Shown: positions 43,455-52,858 of the stretch, one piece after another
Layout of the letters: each line of letters opens with the position of its first letter
Position numbering within the stretch: position 1 is the first letter of the stretch
From: Streptomyces atratus
GTDB taxonomy: Bacteria; Actinomycetota; Actinomycetes; Streptomycetales; Streptomycetaceae
Direction of reading: 5' to 3'
Assembly (NCBI RefSeq): GCF_014648655.1
Contig: NZ_BMRN01000009.1
Coordinates: 124,001 to 188,000, forward strand
DNA length: 64,000 bases
Made by a program: the position numbers and the translations under genes
Notes under the pieces: generated by a model
Told to the model about the DNA's origin: nothing
The model's database searches: none
The model's input: the letters and a program-made list of their open reading frames with translations, nothing else

Positions 43455-43928
43455 ATGTCCCAGGTGAAGGGGATATCGAGCGGAGAACCCGCCCCCCGTT
43501 CGTACCGCGAACCGGCCCCCGGACCGGCAACGGAGGCCGGACCGGAGCGCCCGTCGCCGCACCACGCCGCATCGGAGCGGCGCCCCTCCGGCGAGCTGGA
43601 GTCCACGATCCTGGCGGCCCTGTGGGCGGCCGAAACCCCGCTTACTCCTGGCCAGGTGCAGGGTGCGATCGGGGCGGCTCTCGCCCGCACCACCGTCACG
43701 ACGATCCTGTCGCGTCTCTACGAAAAGGGTACGGTCACCCGAACCCGCGCAGGCCGCGGATTCGCCTACACCCCCACCGAGGACGCACCCGGACTGACCG
43801 CCCGCCGGATGCACAGCGAACTGCAGAAGGAGGAGGACCGCAGCACGGTGCTGGCCCGATTCGTGTCACAGCTCACCGACGAGGACGAGCAACTGCTCCG
43901 GGACCTGCTCGACGGAGAAGCCCGGTGA
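43455..43928 (+). CDS. BlaI/MecI/CopY family repressor
   Basis: A 157-aa winged-helix repressor. A disordered N-terminus of about 45 residues precedes the domain (LESTILAALWAAETPLTPGQ, then LARTTVTTILSRLYEKGTVT, RTRAGRGFAYTP). This is the family of BlaI, in which a sensor protease inactivates the repressor. GGAGGAGAG is just before the ATG. Its stop overlaps the start of the M56-type protease gene (GTGA), exactly as in BlaI/BlaR1 pairs. No beta-lactamase is nearby. Confidence 0.92.
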   Translation: MSQVKGISSGEPAPRSYREPAPGPATEAGPERPSPHHAASERRPSGELESTILAALWAAETPLTPGQVQGAIGAALARTTVTTILSRLYEKGTVTRTRAGRGFAYTPTEDAPGLTARRMHSELQKEEDRSTVLARFVSQLTDEDEQLLRDLLDGEAR

Positions 43929-44869
43929 TCTATGCCGTGTGGGTTCCGCTGCTGATGCCCTTCGTCGCGGTACCCGCAGCCCGTCGCCTGGCAGACGCCC
44001 TGTCGCCGGTGCGGGCCGTACGACTGCTTGCCTCGACGGGCATCGGCCTCGCCCTGTGCAGCCTGCTCGCCCTGGCCCTGCTGGTGGTGCCCGGCGCGAC
44101 CCGGTTCTCCGCCGTCTCCGCCTTCGGTGAACTCGTCAGGCCGCTCTCCGATGCCGCTCCCGCCGTCGCAGTGCCCCTCGCGGCTGCCGCACTGGCTCTG
44201 CTCGCGGGCTGCGCCGCCGCCGTCACCCGCACCGCCCGCCGCCACTGGGCGGAGCTGCACCGGTCCGCGCAGCCGTCCGAGTACAGCGGTGGCGAGCTGG
44301 CCGTCCTGCGAGACAGCCGCCCCGACGCGTATGCGCTGCCCGGACGTCCCGGCACTCCCGGCCGGATCGTCGTTACCACGGGGATGCTGCGGGCCCTGGA
44401 CCCCGCCGAACGCGACGCCCTGCTGGCACACGAACGCGCCCATCTCGCGGGCCACCACCACCTCTTCATCGCCGCCGCCGAAGTGGCGGCACTCTGCCAC
44501 CCCGCGCTGCGCTCCCTGCGCGCGCCCATGGGCTACGCCCTGGAGCGCTGCGCCGACGAGGCTGCCGCCTCCGCCGTCGGCGACCGCAGGGTCGCCGCCC
44601 GGGCCATCGGCCGAGCAGCCCTCGCCGCACGCGCCGCCGAAGGCGCCGCGCGGTCTCGCCCACGAGTGGCCCTCGCCGCAGCGGCCGGGCCCGTACCGCG
44701 CCGCGTCGCCGCACTCCTCGGCCGGAGCGCCTCGCGACCCCGCGTCGGCCGGGCGGCCGCTGCGGCTCTGCTGGCCTGCCTGGTCGTCTCCGGCGCCGCT
44801 GCGCTCGACGCGACGAGCGATCTGCACAACAGCATCGAAGCGGCCCAGGGCGAGAACCCACAGCACTGA
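43925..44869 (+). CDS. M56 (BlaR1-like) membrane metallopeptidase
   Basis: A 314-aa membrane zinc peptidase with four helices or so; the active site is HERAHLAGHHH (HExxH) with a later ALERCADEAAA carrying the third ligand. It lacks the extracellular penicillin-binding domain of BlaR1, so what it senses is unknown. The GTG start overlaps the repressor stop. By analogy it should cleave or destabilise the repressor, releasing both the DedA-PAP2 operon and itself; that is inference. Confidence 0.9.
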   Translation: MIYAVWVPLLMPFVAVPAARRLADALSPVRAVRLLASTGIGLALCSLLALALLVVPGATRFSAVSAFGELVRPLSDAAPAVAVPLAAAALALLAGCAAAVTRTARRHWAELHRSAQPSEYSGGELAVLRDSRPDAYALPGRPGTPGRIVVTTGMLRALDPAERDALLAHERAHLAGHHHLFIAAAEVAALCHPALRSLRAPMGYALERCADEAAASAVGDRRVAARAIGRAALAARAAEGAARSRPRVALAAAAGPVPRRVAALLGRSASRPRVGRAAAAALLACLVVSGAAALDATSDLHNSIEAAQGENPQH

Positions 44870-45218
44870 CCTCGCCCGGCGGGCTGCCGCCGCAGGCCGC
44901 CGATTCTCCTGGGCCGGGCCGTCGGCCGGAGCTGCCCGAAAAGCCCGTGGGCGGCTCCAACGGCCTTGGCTGCACCGAACGCCATGGGTTCGTACTACTT
45001 CTTTCGCCGATTCCGGGCACGGACGCTGCCGCGCGACGCTGAGCGTCGCCGGGGGACCCCAGGGGCCACCCTCGCGTGACGCAGTCCCTTCCGCCCGTCC
45101 GGCAGCCCCGCCCTGCACGGCGGCCGTCCGGCCGGGAACGGCTCCGGGTGAGCCAGGACGCGGTTGAACACCACCTGCACAGCCCGGAGATCAACCGCAC
45201 AGACGGCGAAACCCTTGC
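44870..45218. other. 349-bp gap without a recognised gene
   Basis: Between the M56 peptidase and the convergent NUDIX gene. A minus-strand frame (VCAVDLRAVQVVFNRVLA around 45175) looks protein-like but belongs to no family I know. It may be a remnant. No clear terminator hairpin longer than 8 bp was seen. Confidence 0.4.
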
Positions 45219-45746
45219 TCAGGGCCCGTCCTGAGCGGGCGTCACCCGTCCGTACTCCACGTGTTCCCGCAGCCGGTCGAGGAAGATCCGCTGACCCGTG
45301 ACGAGCCGCTCCGCGGCCTCCTGGGGCGTGCACCAGGCGAACCGGTCGATCTCCGGGAACTCGCGCAGCACACCGGACCCCCTCGGCCACTCCATGGTGA
45401 ACGTCCCGGGAACGGCCGCCGCAGTATCCAGATCCGCCTCCATCGCCCACACCGTCACGGTCTTGCCGCCGGATTGACGGGCCTCACCCAGCGCCACCCA
45501 CTCACCGTCCGGCGCCGGACGGCCGAACTCCTCCTCGAACTCACGGCGGGCTGCGGCCGCGGGTTCCTCGGCAGGGCCGTACTCACCCTTGGGGATCGAC
45601 CACGCCGCGTTCTCCCGGCCTGCCCAGAACGGGCCGCCCATATGTCCGATGAGCACCTCGAAACCGGCACTGCCGGACGAGGCCCCGTCCGGTCGGCGGA
45701 ACAGAAGGAGACCCGCACTGCGCGTGGCACGTTTCTGGGATGGCAT
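45219..45746 (-). CDS. NUDIX hydrolase
   Basis: A 175-aa hydrolase of nucleoside-diphosphate derivatives. The Nudix box is present in GEYGPAEEPAAAARREFEEE (consensus GX5EX7REUXEEXGU, with EEFG after it). The N-terminal SAGLLLFRR and the PFWAG context are typical of actinobacterial NUDIX proteins of unknown substrate. ATG 45744-45746 chosen because the frame further upstream runs into the promoter of the divergent glycosidase gene. Confidence 0.9.
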   Translation of the reverse strand: MPSQKRATRSAGLLLFRRPDGASSGSAGFEVLIGHMGGPFWAGRENAAWSIPKGEYGPAEEPAAAARREFEEEFGRPAPDGEWVALGEARQSGGKTVTVWAMEADLDTAAAVPGTFTMEWPRGSGVLREFPEIDRFAWCTPQEAAERLVTGQRIFLDRLREHVEYGRVTPAQDGP

Positions 45747-45955
45747 GCCGCCAAGTCTGCGTCCCGGTACCGAACGCCGCCACGGACGACACCCCTTTCC
45801 CGTGATCACCGCCGCCATCGAGTCGACGCGCCCTGTTTCCCCTGAGGTTCCCGATGCCCCCTGGTGCGCGGCTGTTCGCACGGCCATGCTGTCCGCCGAC
45901 AGCGCTTTCTGCCCGCGGGCCGAGCCGCGCAACCATCGGGATTCCAGGAGGATTT

Positions 45956-48900
45956 GTGGTCCTTGGCATAGTCGGCAGGACGACCGGACCGCGTGGGAGG
46001 GCGGCGCGAGGGTACGGAACGGTCGCGCGACCGCTCGTGCTGCTCGCGACGGTATCCGCGATGACGGTCGGCGCGATCTCCCCCGCGCTCGCCGATTCGA
46101 CCCCCGACCCCCGTCCCCGTACCTCCGCCGAAATCCTCAGACCGGTCGCCCCACCACCCGCGAGCAACCCGGCAGGGGAATCCAGATCGGTCGCGGACGG
46201 CGACGGCATCGAGACCGCTCGTACGTCGCGCCCGATCGCCCCGGGTGTCCGTATCGACTCGTACGACCGGCTCGAATCCGACAAGTGGCTGCGGGTCGAC
46301 TCCCTCTCCGTCGACCTCACCGGCACCGGCGTGCACGCCGACTACCTTTCCTCCGGCAAGGTCTCCGACCGGCACACGGTCTCCGAACTCGCCGCCGGCC
46401 ACGACGCGGGCCGTGGCCGCCGCACCGTCGCCGCGATCAACGCCGACTTCTTCGACATCAACCAGACCGGTGCACCGGAAGGGATCGGCATCAAGGACGG
46501 GATCACCGTCCAGTCGCCCGCCCCGGGAATCAACCGGGCCGTCGGCATCGGCCCCGACGGCGCCGGCCGCATCCTGAACCTGTACTTCGAGGGGACGCTC
46601 ACCCTGCCCGCCGGGCAGCAGCCGCTCGCCGCGTACAACGCCGCCAATGTGCCTGCCGGGGGAGTCGGCGCCTACACCTCCGCCTGGGGAACCGCCGACC
46701 GTGCCCTGACCGTGGACAACGCGACCCCGGTCACCGAAGCGGTCGTGCGGGACGGCAAGGTCCTCTCCGTCTCGGACACCCCCGGATCGGGAGCCGTCCC
46801 AGACGACACCACCGTCCTGGTCGGCCGTGAAGCAGGGGCCGTCGCACTCGACGCCCTGAAGCCCGGCGACCCGGTGTCCCTGACCTACCGGGCACGCACC
46901 GACAGCGGACCCGTGCCGCGCACCGCGGTCGGCGGCCGTGAACTTCTCGTCGTCGACGGAGTCGCACAGAACCACGACGGCGAGGGCAACAACACCGCAG
47001 CGCCCCGTACCGCCGTCGGCTTCTCCAAGGACGGCCGGACCATGCAGATCCTCACCGTCGACGGGCGGCAGGCCGACAGCGGCGGCGTCACCCTCACCGA
47101 ACTCGGTCTGATGATGCAGCGCGCCGGCTCGTACAGCGCATTGAATCTCGACGGCGGCGGATCGTCGACCCTGGTCGCGCGCGAGCCCGGCAGCGACGCT
47201 CTCCGGGTGGAGAACAGCCCGTCCGACGGCAGCGAACGCACCGTCCCCAACGGCCTCGCCCTCACCGCTCCCGACGGCAGCGGCCGGCTCAAGGGCTTCT
47301 GGGTCCAGCCCCGTACACCCGCCGGTTCCGCACCGGGCGTAGACCCCGTAAAGGGCGGTCACCCCGACCGCGTCTTCCCCGGACTCACCCGACGCCTCAC
47401 CGCGACCGGATACGACGAGACGTACGGCCCCGCAGACGGCGACCCGCGCTGGCGTACGATGCGGGGCACCGTCGGTACGGTGGACGGCGACGGGCTCTTC
47501 ACCGCGCGCCGCAGCGGCACCACCGACGTACGCGCCGAACACGGACCGGCGCGCGGCAGCACATCCCTGACCGTCCTCGACAAGCTCGCCCGGATCCAGC
47601 CGACCACCCAGCGGGTGGGCCTCGCCGACGCCGGGGCCACCGGCACGTTCGGCATCGTCGGACTCGACGCCCACGGCACCAGCGCCCCCGTCGAACCGCA
47701 CGACATCACCCTCGACTACGACCACGCACTCTTCGACATCCGCGACGACGGCCGGGGCTCCTTCACCGTCACCTCACGCACCGGCACCGGCGCCGGACAG
47801 ATCAAGGCAACCGTGGCCGGTACCACCACCGTCCTCGCCGTCAGCGTCGGCCTCACCGAGCAGGCAGTCTCCTCCTTCGACGACGCGGGGTCCTGGAAGT
47901 TCAGCCAGGCCCGGGCGAGCGGTTCCCTCGCCGCCACGCCCGACGGCCACACCGGCACCGGACTGAAGCTCACCTACGACTTCACCCAGTCCACCGCGAC
48001 CCGCGCCGCCTACGCCACCCCGCCCAAGCCGGTCACCGTGCCCGGCCAGCCCCAGTCGTTCAAGCTGTGGATCAAGGGTGACGGCAAGGGCGCCTGGCCC
48101 ACCCTGCACCTCAAGGACGCCGCAGGCTCCGACCAGCTGTTGCGCGGACCGTACGTCACCTGGGCCGGCTGGCGGCAAGTCACCTTCGCAGTACCGCCGG
48201 GAGCTGCCATGCCGCTCTCCGTGTCCCGCTTCTACCTCGCGGAGACCGCGGCCGCCAAGCAGTACACGGGTGAGATCGTCATCGACGAGCTCACCGCGCA
48301 GGTGCCGCCCACCGTCGACCTTCCCGAACAGGCGGCTGCCACCGACCCGTTGATCGACCCGGCAGCCGTGACCGAGCGCAGGGACTGGCGGTTCGCGGTG
48401 ATGTCGGACGCCCAGTTCGTCGCCCGTGACCCGGACAGCGCAATCGTCACCCAGGCACGGCGCACCCTGCGCGAGATCAAGGCGGCCGGCCCGGACTTTC
48501 TCGTGATCAACGGCGACCTCGTGGACGAGGGATCGCCCGCCGACCTGGCCTTCGCCCACCGGATCCTCACCGAGGAACTCGGTGACTCGCTGCCCTGGTA
48601 CTACGTACCGGGCAATCACGAAGTGATGGGCGGCAGGATCGACAATTTCGTCACCGAATTCGGGCCCGCCCAGCGGACGTTCGACCACAAGGGCACCCGC
48701 TTCGTCACGCTCGACACATCCAGCCTCAGCCTGCGCGGCGGAGGCTTCGCCCAGATCAAGCAGCTCCGCGCCCAGCTGGACGCGGCGGCGAAGGACCGGA
48801 CCGTGGAATCGGTCATGCTGATCGAGCACGTGCCGCCGCGCGACCCGACCGTACAGAAGGGCAGCCAGCTCGGGGACCGCAAGGAGGCAGCGCTCGTCGA

Positions 48901-49489
48901 ACAGTGGCTCGCCGACTTCCGCCGTACGACGGGCAAGGGCGCGGCCTTCATCGGCAGCCATGTCGGCGTCTTCCACGCCTCGCACGTCGACGGAGTGCCG
49001 TATCTGATCAACGGCAACTCCGGCAAGGCACCGGCCGGACCGACGGACGAGGGCGGCTTCACCGGCTGGTCGCTGGTCGGCGCCGACCACATCACGTCCG
49101 GTGAACAGGCCGCGGAGCGGCAGCGGCCGTGGCAGGGCGAGCCCGACTGGGTCTCCGTACAGACCCGAGCGCATGTCGACGCCCTGGCAATCGAAGCACC
49201 CCCGGTCCTCGGCACCGGAAGCCGTGCGAGAGTCACGGCGACCGTCACCCAGGGAACGCGCAGTATTCCGGTCGGCTTCCCGTTGGCCGCGGACTGGAAC
49301 GGATCCCCGAACGTCCACATCGGCGACCGGGACGACGCCCGTCACCGCCACACGGCGGTCCTCGACCCGTCCACCGGCACCCTCACCGCGCTCCGACCGG
49401 GCACGATCACGCTCGCTGTGACGGTCAACGGAACGACACAGAAGGTGCAGATCAGAATCGGGGCAGCCGGGGCCGCGTCGGCGGCCTGA
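45956..49489 (+). CDS. secreted phosphodiester glycosidase-metallophosphoesterase fusion
   Basis: A 1177-aa exported protein. A signal peptide is at about 1-46 (cleavage near ALA-DS). The NAGPA-like glycosidase domain lies at about 90-440 (AINADFFDINQTGAPEG, NLDGGGSSTLV, NSPSDGSERTVPNGLAL). An Ig-like Big2-type part follows (about 450-610), then a carbohydrate-binding-like part (about 640-780). The calcineurin-like phosphoesterase (about 800-1040) has DAQF, NGDLVDEGSP, VPGNHE and GSHVGVFH, and a last Ig-like domain ends the chain. It probably releases sugar-phosphate units and dephosphorylates them outside the cell. AGGAGG is 4 nt before GTG 45956. Confidence 0.88.
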   Translation: MVLGIVGRTTGPRGRAARGYGTVARPLVLLATVSAMTVGAISPALADSTPDPRPRTSAEILRPVAPPPASNPAGESRSVADGDGIETARTSRPIAPGVRIDSYDRLESDKWLRVDSLSVDLTGTGVHADYLSSGKVSDRHTVSELAAGHDAGRGRRTVAAINADFFDINQTGAPEGIGIKDGITVQSPAPGINRAVGIGPDGAGRILNLYFEGTLTLPAGQQPLAAYNAANVPAGGVGAYTSAWGTADRALTVDNATPVTEAVVRDGKVLSVSDTPGSGAVPDDTTVLVGREAGAVALDALKPGDPVSLTYRARTDSGPVPRTAVGGRELLVVDGVAQNHDGEGNNTAAPRTAVGFSKDGRTMQILTVDGRQADSGGVTLTELGLMMQRAGSYSALNLDGGGSSTLVAREPGSDALRVENSPSDGSERTVPNGLALTAPDGSGRLKGFWVQPRTPAGSAPGVDPVKGGHPDRVFPGLTRRLTATGYDETYGPADGDPRWRTMRGTVGTVDGDGLFTARRSGTTDVRAEHGPARGSTSLTVLDKLARIQPTTQRVGLADAGATGTFGIVGLDAHGTSAPVEPHDITLDYDHALFDIRDDGRGSFTVTSRTGTGAGQIKATVAGTTTVLAVSVGLTEQAVSSFDDAGSWKFSQARASGSLAATPDGHTGTGLKLTYDFTQSTATRAAYATPPKPVTVPGQPQSFKLWIKGDGKGAWPTLHLKDAAGSDQLLRGPYVTWAGWRQVTFAVPPGAAMPLSVSRFYLAETAAAKQYTGEIVIDELTAQVPPTVDLPEQAAATDPLIDPAAVTERRDWRFAVMSDAQFVARDPDSAIVTQARRTLREIKAAGPDFLVINGDLVDEGSPADLAFAHRILTEELGDSLPWYYVPGNHEVMGGRIDNFVTEFGPAQRTFDHKGTRFVTLDTSSLSLRGGGFAQIKQLRAQLDAAAKDRTVESVMLIEHVPPRDPTVQKGSQLGDRKEAALVEQWLADFRRTTGKGAAFIGSHVGVFHASHVDGVPYLINGNSGKAPAGPTDEGGFTGWSLVGADHITSGEQAAERQRPWQGEPDWVSVQTRAHVDALAIEAPPVLGTGSRARVTATVTQGTRSIPVGFPLAADWNGSPNVHIGDRDDARHRHTAVLDPSTGTLTALRPGTITLAVTVNGTTQKVQIRIGAAGAASAA

Positions 49490-49497
49490 CGGACCAC

Positions 49498-49530
49498 GGG
49501 CCTGTCCGGCGATCACAGCCGGACAGGCCC
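49498..49530. terminator. bidirectional hairpin terminator
   Basis: A perfect 13-bp stem (GGGCCTGTCCGGC and complement) with a 7-nt loop lies between the secreted fusion gene and the convergent dhaM. Confidence 0.85.
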
Positions 49531-49596
49531 CGGGCCGCCCCGCACCACCCATGGACGCAGGGGCTGGGCGGCCTCACGACCGCGGAACCCGTCTGC

Positions 49597-50007
49597 CTAC
49601 ACCTTGTGGTACTCGTGAGCCTCCGACGCGGCAGCCTCCACCGCCGCGATATCGCCGCCTGCCGACGCGGTGACCACGGCAGCCACTGCGCCCTCCAGGA
49701 ACGGCGCGTCCACCAGCCGCGAGCCGTCCGGCAGTTCGTCCCCCTCGGCCAGCATCGTCTTGACCGTGAGCACCGCGCTGCCCAGGTCGACCAGTATCGC
49801 CACCCCCGCTCCGCCGTCCACCGACCTGGCCGCCTCGGCGATCAGCTCGGCACTGGTCCCGAGACCACCCGCGGGAGTGCCACCGGCGGCGGCCACCGGA
49901 GCCGTCGCACCACCTGCCGCGAGACCCCTGGCCAGCTCGGCGACGGACTCGGCCACCGGGCCGCTGTGCGAGACCAGCACGATCCCGACCTGCTTCCCGC
50001 CGCTCAC
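49597..50007 (-). CDS. dhaM: dihydroxyacetone kinase phosphotransferase subunit DhaM
   Basis: A 136-aa EIIA-man-like subunit that passes phosphate from the PTS HPr to DhaL-ADP. The phospho-histidine is in VLVSHSGPVAESVAELA (His14), and DLGSAVLTVKTML is also conserved. It is a single-domain form, without the fused HPr and EI parts of enteric DhaM. The GTG start overlaps the dhaL stop. It is last in the dhaK-dhaL-dhaM operon. Confidence 0.93.
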   Translation of the reverse strand: MSGGKQVGIVLVSHSGPVAESVAELARGLAAGGATAPVAAAGGTPAGGLGTSAELIAEAARSVDGGAGVAILVDLGSAVLTVKTMLAEGDELPDGSRLVDAPFLEGAVAAVVTASAGGDIAAVEAAASEAHEYHKV

Positions 50008-50618
50008 GCGTCACCGCCACTCGCACCATCGGTCTCGGCCAGTGCGGTGATCAGCAGGGCGGAGGACGTCGCACCCGGATCCTGATGTCCGATACTGCGC
50101 TCACCCAGATAGCTCGCCCTGCCCTTGCGCGCCAGCATCGGTACGGTCGCCAGCGCCCCCGCGTCCGCCGCTTCCCGGGCGGCGCCGAACGAGGTACCGA
50201 GCGCCTCGGCGGCCGGCAGCAGCGCATCGAGCATCGTCTTGTCCCCGGCCTGCGCCCCGCCCATCTGGGCCACGGCCGCGACGCCCACCCCGAGCGCCTC
50301 CGCCAACTGCTGCCGTGCCACCCGGGGCGCGTCGCCCAGAGCTTTGCCGGTACGTCGCAACAGCGTTCCGTACAACGGGCCCGAAGCCCCGCCGACCGTC
50401 GCGATCAACTGCCGCCCGGCGAGCATCAGCACGGCCCCCGGAGTCTGCGGCGGCTCCTTGTCCAGGGCTGCCCTCACCGCGGCGAATCCGCGGTGCAGAT
50501 TGCTGCCGTGATCGGCGTCCCCGATCGCCGAGTCGAGCTCGGTCAGGTGGTTCGCCTCGCGGTCCACGGAATCCGCAGCCGCGGTCATCCAGCGGTGGAA
50601 GAAATCGGCGTCGAGCAC
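50004..50618 (-). CDS. dhaL: dihydroxyacetone kinase ADP-binding subunit DhaL
   Basis: A 204-aa subunit holding the nucleotide that shuttles phosphate to dihydroxyacetone. The Mg-ADP site is ELDSAIGDADHGSNLHRGF, and GGASGPLYGTLL is the second conserved loop. It follows dhaK by 21 nt and overlaps dhaM by 4 nt, so all three subunits should be made together. Confidence 0.94.
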   Translation of the reverse strand: MLDADFFHRWMTAAADSVDREANHLTELDSAIGDADHGSNLHRGFAAVRAALDKEPPQTPGAVLMLAGRQLIATVGGASGPLYGTLLRRTGKALGDAPRVARQQLAEALGVGVAAVAQMGGAQAGDKTMLDALLPAAEALGTSFGAAREAADAGALATVPMLARKGRASYLGERSIGHQDPGATSSALLITALAETDGASGGDA

Positions 50619-50639
50619 ATGATCTCCTTGTCCGGCGGG

Positions 50640-51632
50640 TCAACGGCCCCAGCGCAGCGCAGGCGTCTCCACCGGCGCGTCCCAGAGGCGCAGCAGCTCC
50701 TCGTCCACCTGGCAGAGCGTCACCGAGCAGCCCGCCATGTCGAGCGAGGTCACATAGTTCCCCACGAGCGTACGAGCCGCCACCACACCCCGCTCGGACA
50801 GCACCCGCTGGACCTCGGCATTGAACCCGTACAGCTCCAGCAGCGGCGTCGCGCCCATCCCGTTGACCAGCACGATCACGGGTCCACGCGGTCGCAGATC
50901 CTCCAGGACCGCGTCCACGGCGAAGTCCGCGATCTCCCGCGACGTCATCATCGGACGTCGCTCCCGTCCCGGCTCGCCATGAATTCCGATACCCAGCTCC
51001 AGCTCGCCCGGCGGCAGATCGAATGTGGGGGACCCCTTCGCGGGCGTGGTGACGGCGCTGAGTGCCACGCCGAAACTCCGCGATGCCTCGTTCACCGACC
51101 GGGCAATGGCCTCCACCCGCTCCAGCGGCGCACCTTCCTCGGCCGCCGCCCCGGCGATCTTCTCGACGAACAGGGTCGCGCCCGTGCCCCGCCGCCCGGC
51201 GGTGAACAGACTGTCGGTCACCGCCACGTCGTCATTGACGAGCACCTGGGTGACCTGCACGCCCTCGTCCTCGGCGAGCTCGGCGGCCATCTCGAAATTC
51301 AGCACGTCACCGGTGTAGTTCTTGACGATGAACAACACCCCCGCCCCGCTGTCGACCGCAGCGGCGGCCCGCACCATCTGATCCGGCACCGGCGAGGTGA
51401 ACACCTCTCCCGGGCAGGCCGCGGACAGCATCCCGGGCCCGACGAACCCCGCATGCAACGGCTCGTGCCCGGACCCGCCCCCGGAGACGAGCGCCACCTT
51501 CCCGGCCACGGGCGCGTCACGCCGTACGACGACACGATTCTCGACATCCACGGTCAGCCCGGGGTGAGCGGCGGCGATACCGCGCAGCGCGTCCGCGACA
51601 ACGGTTTCTGGGACGTTGATGAGCATCCTCAC
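50640..51632 (-). CDS. dhaK: dihydroxyacetone kinase substrate-binding subunit DhaK
   Basis: A 330-aa subunit binding dihydroxyacetone covalently through a histidine (GIGIHGEPGRER region), with the conserved GGGSGHEPLHAGFVG and PGEVFTSP loops. AGGAGG lies 5 nt before GTG 51632. With DhaL and DhaM it feeds dihydroxyacetone into glycolysis using PEP via the PTS. No DhaR/DhaS-type activator or glycerol dehydrogenase gene is adjacent. Confidence 0.95.
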   Translation of the reverse strand: MRMLINVPETVVADALRGIAAAHPGLTVDVENRVVVRRDAPVAGKVALVSGGGSGHEPLHAGFVGPGMLSAACPGEVFTSPVPDQMVRAAAAVDSGAGVLFIVKNYTGDVLNFEMAAELAEDEGVQVTQVLVNDDVAVTDSLFTAGRRGTGATLFVEKIAGAAAEEGAPLERVEAIARSVNEASRSFGVALSAVTTPAKGSPTFDLPPGELELGIGIHGEPGRERRPMMTSREIADFAVDAVLEDLRPRGPVIVLVNGMGATPLLELYGFNAEVQRVLSERGVVAARTLVGNYVTSLDMAGCSVTLCQVDEELLRLWDAPVETPALRWGR

Positions 51633-51935
51633 GGGTACCTCCTGGGGACCTTAGCAGGTGGGTCTCTGGCCTGTGTTCTGGCTGGTCGGATGATCCGGCT
51701 CAGATTGTTGATCTCGGCGCTATGCGGCGGTCGGAAGCGGACTCCGACGGTATTGATGCTGACTCAATGCTGACTTCGGCGACGGGCTGTCAGGTTCCCG
51801 CAGCGGTTGGACGCGGGTCGGTGAGAAGCTGCCATCGGCAGTATCGACCTTGCGGCAGCGAAGGTCACGTGCGTACACGCTCATAGGCTTGCGCAGTGCT
51901 GCTCTGCTGGTTGCGCTCGAGGCGCACCAAAACCG

Positions 51936-52550
51936 GCCGACGGGGCCGAGGCTGTCGCAGCGGTCCGCCGTACGCGGCCCGACGTCGTCCTCATGGACAT
52001 CCGGATGCCGGAGATGGACGGCATCGAGGCCACCAGGCGCATCATCGGCGACGCCTGCCCGGACGGAACGCGGGTCATCATCCTCACCACATACGACCTC
52101 GACCACTACGTCTATGCCGCGCTCGCGGCCGGCGCCAGCGGCTTCCTGATCGAGGACGTCACCCCCGAACATCTGGTCTCCGCCTTACGCCTGGTGCAGA
52201 CCGGCGGCGCTCTCCTCGCGCCCACGATCACTCGTCGGCTGATCGAGCGCTTCGCCCATCACGACGAACCGCAGACCATCGCCCCACACCGCGATCCGTC
52301 CGGCCTGACCCCGCGCGAGCTCGAGGTGCTCCGCCTGCTCGCGACGGGCCTCAGTAATGCCGAACTCGCCTCCCGGCTGTTCCTCAGCCCGACCACGGTC
52401 AAGAGCCACGTCGGCCGCATCCTGTCGAAGCTGGACCTGCGCGACCGCGTCCAAGCCGTCGTCTTCGCCTGGCGGCCGGAGAAGGTGGCGCGCTGTGGGT
52501 GTTACGGGCGATATCTGGACGCTGAAATGACGCTCGTGGCGCTCATGTGA
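51936..52550 (+). pseudogene. NarL/LuxR response regulator truncated at both ends
   Basis: Homology begins inside the receiver domain (ADGAEAVAAVRRTRPDVVLM, phospho-Asp in VVLMDIRMPEMDG) and covers a full LuxR HTH (LTPRELEVLRLLATGLSNAE, SPTTVKSHVGRILSKLDLRD). The first about 35 residues, with the acidic pair, are missing. The last residues (CGCYGRYLDAEMTLVALM) come from a repeated DNA element rather than the family. The first usable ATG is 51993. No sensor kinase is next to it. It could still bind DNA, but it looks like a remnant caught at a recombination junction. Confidence 0.75.
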
Positions 52551-52577
52551 CGCTCGTTCTGATGGAGCGTCACCTGA
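52494..52577 (+). repeat. left copy of an imperfect direct repeat
   Basis: A 44-bp core (52494-52537) is shared, with 3 mismatches, with 57049-57092: it contains ACGGGCGATATCT and GACGCTGAAATGACGCTCG. This copy has an extra 20-nt duplication and then repeats TGACGCTCGTTCTGATG, which also forms an 8-bp inverted repeat with GAGCGTCA. It overlaps the end of the truncated response regulator. Confidence 0.85.
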
Positions 52578-52858
52578 TTGACCGTGCAGGTCATGCGGGA
52601 CGGACGGTGCGCGGGGCTTTCTCCGTTCCCGGCGTTCTCCTCTCGGGACCGGGCGGCGGGCTCTTTGTCGTAGCGGCGGAACCGAGCATGGCACCCTCAC
52701 CACGCTCAGGCCTCTCGGCATGTTGCACAAACTCCGACGTCGCTGCTTGCCGCGATTGCGCAGAGACGGGTCTCGAACCGTGCTTCAGGATGTGCGATCA
52801 GACAAGGCGTGAGCCGGATGAAACATCCAGTTCACCGTGACGACATCGGGAGTCCGCT

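Noticed and set aside
43396..44869. Beta-lactam resistance (BlaI-BlaR1) locus
   Set aside because: No beta-lactamase or PBP is near, and the M56 protein lacks a penicillin-binding domain.
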